Of a DNA stretch of 26,254 nt, positions 24,305-26,254 are shown one piece after another. This stretch comes from Pseudomonadota bacterium (lineage in GTDB: Bacteria > Pseudomonadota > Alphaproteobacteria > Rhizobiales > Rhizobiaceae), in NCBI GenBank assembly GCA_023387775.1, contig JAEWHN010000034.1:1-26254 (forward strand). The letters run 5' to 3'. The stretch's first letter is position 1. Every line of letters starts with the position of its first letter. Made by a program: the position numbers and the translations under genes. A model generated the notes under the pieces. It had not been told where the DNA came from, searched no databases, and worked only from the letters and a program-made list of their open reading frames with translations.

Positions 24305-25210
24305 ATGGCGCACGCGCTTCCTCCCCTTCCCGCCGTCCGGGCCTTCGAGGCGGCCGCGCGCCACGGCAGCTTCACCAAGGCCGCGGAAGAGCTGGGCATG
24401 ACCCAGGCGGCAGTGAGCTACCAGATCAAGCTGCTGGAGGAGCGCGTCGGCGCGCCGCTTTTCCTGCGCAAGCCGCGCCAGGTGACGCTGACCGAGCTTG
24501 GCCAGAGGCTGGCGCCGGCCTTCACCGAAGCCTTCACGCTAATTGGCGAGGCCTATGCGGCTGCCCGCTCCGGCGCCGAGGGCGTGCTGTGCATCAGCAC
24601 CATCCTGACCTTCGGCTCCAGCTGGCTGGCGCGCCACCTCGGGGCCTTCCAGATGCAGCATCCCACGCTTGCCGTGCGGCTCGATACCTCGGCCCGGCTG
24701 ATCGACTTCGCGCGCGAGGATGTCGACGTCGCCATCCGTTCCGGCAGCGGCGAGTGGCCCGGGCTGGCCGCGCACAGGCTGTTCATGCCCGACTTCACGC
24801 CCATGCTCAGCCCCAGGCTGGCGGCAAGCATAGGCGGCGTGAAGGAACCGGCCGACCTGCTGCGCCTGCCCATCCTCGACCCGCAGGACCATTGGTGGCG
24901 GGAGTGGTTCACGGCCGCCGGCCTGCCGACCGACACGCTGGCCATGCGCACAAGCAGCAGCATGGGCGCGCAGGCCTATGAGGCGAGTGCTGCCATGGCC
25001 GGCCACGGCGTGGCGATCCTGGCACGCGCACTGTTTGCCGACGAAGTCGCCGACGGGCGGCTGGTGCAGCCCTTCGACCTCGTCGCCAATGATGGCAAGG
25101 CCTATTGGCTGGTCTATCCCGAAGCCCGGCGCAACGTGCCCAAGATCCGCGCCTTCCGCGACTGGCTGCTGGCGGCGGTGGCCGCCTCGCTCGGCAATGG
25201 GGCCGGCTAG
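24305..25210 (+). CDS. LysR-family regulator, GcvA type
   Basis: Transcription factor of 301 aa. The N-terminal winged helix-turn-helix reads LPPLPAVRAFEAAARHGSFT, KAAEELGMTQAAVSYQIKLL and RVGAPLFLRKPRQVTLTELG, which is the GcvA-like subgroup. The periplasmic-binding-fold effector domain follows from about residue 90 (VLCISTILTFGSSWLARHL). The ATG at 24305 is chosen since the GcvA-type N-terminus normally starts a few residues before LPPL; the in-frame ATG at 24281 would add 8 residues and cannot be excluded. Downstream, 120 bp away and on the same strand, is the FAH-family gene, a possible target; the divergent DUF1127 gene is another. The effector is unknown. Confidence 0.9.
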   Translation: MAHALPPLPAVRAFEAAARHGSFTKAAEELGMTQAAVSYQIKLLEERVGAPLFLRKPRQVTLTELGQRLAPAFTEAFTLIGEAYAAARSGAEGVLCISTILTFGSSWLARHLGAFQMQHPTLAVRLDTSARLIDFAREDVDVAIRSGSGEWPGLAAHRLFMPDFTPMLSPRLAASIGGVKEPADLLRLPILDPQDHWWREWFTAAGLPTDTLAMRTSSSMGAQAYEASAAMAGHGVAILARALFADEVADGRLVQPFDLVANDGKAYWLVYPEARRNVPKIRAFRDWLLAAVAASLGNGAG

Positions 25211-25330
25211 GACCCGGATGGCATCTCGCCTTGCTATCGCGTCAAGGGGCCTTGTAGAACAGAGCGATAGAGCCGGACATGCCGAAGTAACAATCCTATC
25301 GCAGGCGATTCATAAGAGGGGAGACTTGAC

Positions 25331-26176
25331 GTGAAACTGTTGCGTTATGGCGAACTGGGCCGCGAGCGGCCGGGCCTGATCGACGCGGAGGGCAAGCTCC
25401 GCGACCTGTCACAGAACATTGCCGATCTGAGCGGCGAGACGCTCGACCCGGCAGCGCTCGAGCGGCTGTCCCATGTCGACCCGGCCACGCTGCCGCTTGT
25501 GCACGGCAATCCGCGCATCGGCCCCTGCGTGGCGGGCACGGGAAAATTCATCTGCATCGGCCTCAACTATTCCGACCACGCCGCCGAGACCGGCGCCACC
25601 GTGCCGCCGGAGCCGATCATCTTCATGAAAGCGACCTCGGCCATTGTCGGCCCCGATGACGACCTGCTGATCCCGCGCGGCTCGCAGAAGACCGATTGGG
25701 AGGTCGAGCTCGGCGTCGTCATCGGCCGTACTGCAAAATATGTCTCGGAGGACGAGGCGCTGGATTATGTGGCCGGCTACTGCGTGATCAACGACGTGTC
25801 CGAACGCGCATTCCAGACCGAGCGCTCCGGCCAGTGGACCAAGGGCAAGAGCTGCGACACTTTCGGCCCGACCGGCCCGTGGCTGGTGACCAAGGACGAG
25901 GTTGCCGACCCGCAGAACCTGTCCATGTGGCTGACCGTGAACGGCGAGAAGGTGCAGGACGGCTCGACGCGCACCATGGTCTATGGCGTGAAATATCTCG
26001 TCTCATATCTCAGCCAGTTCATGAGCCTGCACCCGGGCGACATCATCTCGACCGGCACGCCCCCGGGCGTCGGCATGGGCATGAAGCCGCAGCGCTATCT
26101 GAAGCCCGGCGACGTCGTCGAGCTCGGCATTGAAGGCCTCGGCACCCAGCGCCAGAACGTGAAGGCCGACGCCTGA
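25331..26176 (+). CDS. Fumarylacetoacetate hydrolase (FAH) family protein
   Basis: The 281-aa protein has the FAH-family catalytic domain from about residue 70. FICIGLNYSDHAAETGA opens it, the metal ligands are Glu124, Glu126 (DWEVELGVVIG) and Asp155 (CVINDVSERAFQ), and ISTGTPPGVGMGMKP is the C-terminal family signature. The N-terminal ~65 residues are the small domain seen in 2-hydroxyhepta-2,4-diene-1,7-dioate isomerase and so-called ureidoglycolate lyase members. Such proteins act on beta-diketo acids or 2-keto-3-deoxy acids, for example acylpyruvate hydrolase or 2,4-diketo-3-deoxy-L-fuconate hydrolase, and sequence alone cannot choose. The start is GTG 25331 with AGGGGAG upstream. The gene lies downstream of a LysR regulator. 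Confidence 0.9.
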   Translation: MKLLRYGELGRERPGLIDAEGKLRDLSQNIADLSGETLDPAALERLSHVDPATLPLVHGNPRIGPCVAGTGKFICIGLNYSDHAAETGATVPPEPIIFMKATSAIVGPDDDLLIPRGSQKTDWEVELGVVIGRTAKYVSEDEALDYVAGYCVINDVSERAFQTERSGQWTKGKSCDTFGPTGPWLVTKDEVADPQNLSMWLTVNGEKVQDGSTRTMVYGVKYLVSYLSQFMSLHPGDIISTGTPPGVGMGMKPQRYLKPGDVVELGIEGLGTQRQNVKADA

Positions 26177-26254
26177 CAACTGATATCGAGCATCCCATAG
26201 ACAGCAGGGCAATCGCATACCCCCACTCCGCCTCGCTGCGCTCGGCACCTCTCC

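Overview
The window looks like a chromosomal segment of a Rhizobiales alphaproteobacterium, most likely Mesorhizobium or a close Phyllobacteriaceae relative. The evidence is high GC content, an RpoH2-type second heat-shock sigma factor under a general-stress (EcfG/RpoE2-type) promoter, a phaA/phaB/phaR cluster, a Suv3-like helicase with a long tail, and a dispersed palindrome that rhizobial annotations often translate as 'MMLPENRFPLFGIM'. I see no phage, integrase, transposase, CRISPR array, rRNA or tRNA. Almost all of it is core or house-keeping DNA.

Layout. 1-1782 (+): the 3' part of thiP and all of thiQ, the thiamine ABC importer. 1999-3441 (+): an M48 metalloprotease lipoprotein, convergent with rpoH2 (3493-4353, -). 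4802-10218 (-): a small conserved protein, carD, the 7Fe ferredoxin fdxA, an S4-domain protein and a 1058-aa helicase. 10219-11230 holds no recognisable gene but contains a family of diverged repeats and hairpins. 11231-11920 (+): aquaporin Z. 11989-14296 (-): phaB, an unknown exported protein and phaA, divergent from phaR (14579-15181, +). 15427-15855 (+): a GlcG/HbpS-like protein, convergent across a perfect 17-bp terminator with rpmF and mtgA (-). 17230-20572 (+): ispA and a membrane hybrid histidine kinase. 20595-23816 (-): a lytic transglycosylase, ispG and a chloroperoxidase-like hydrolase. 23994-24179 (-): a DUF1127 small protein. 24305-26176 (+): a GcvA-type LysR regulator and a fumarylacetoacetate-hydrolase family enzyme.

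Functional themes. Stress transcription is represented by rpoH2, carD and possibly the DUF1127 protein. PHB synthesis and its control are represented by phaA, phaB and phaR. Envelope work is represented by mtgA, the lytic transglycosylase and the M48 lipoprotein. Isoprenoid supply is represented by ispA and ispG. No clearly new multi-gene system is visible. The most interesting items are the 10.4-11.1 kb repeat cluster, the unknown exported protein translationally coupled inside the pha operon, the EcfG promoter of rpoH2, and a repeat palindrome that appears to form the N-terminus of a lytic transglycosylase.
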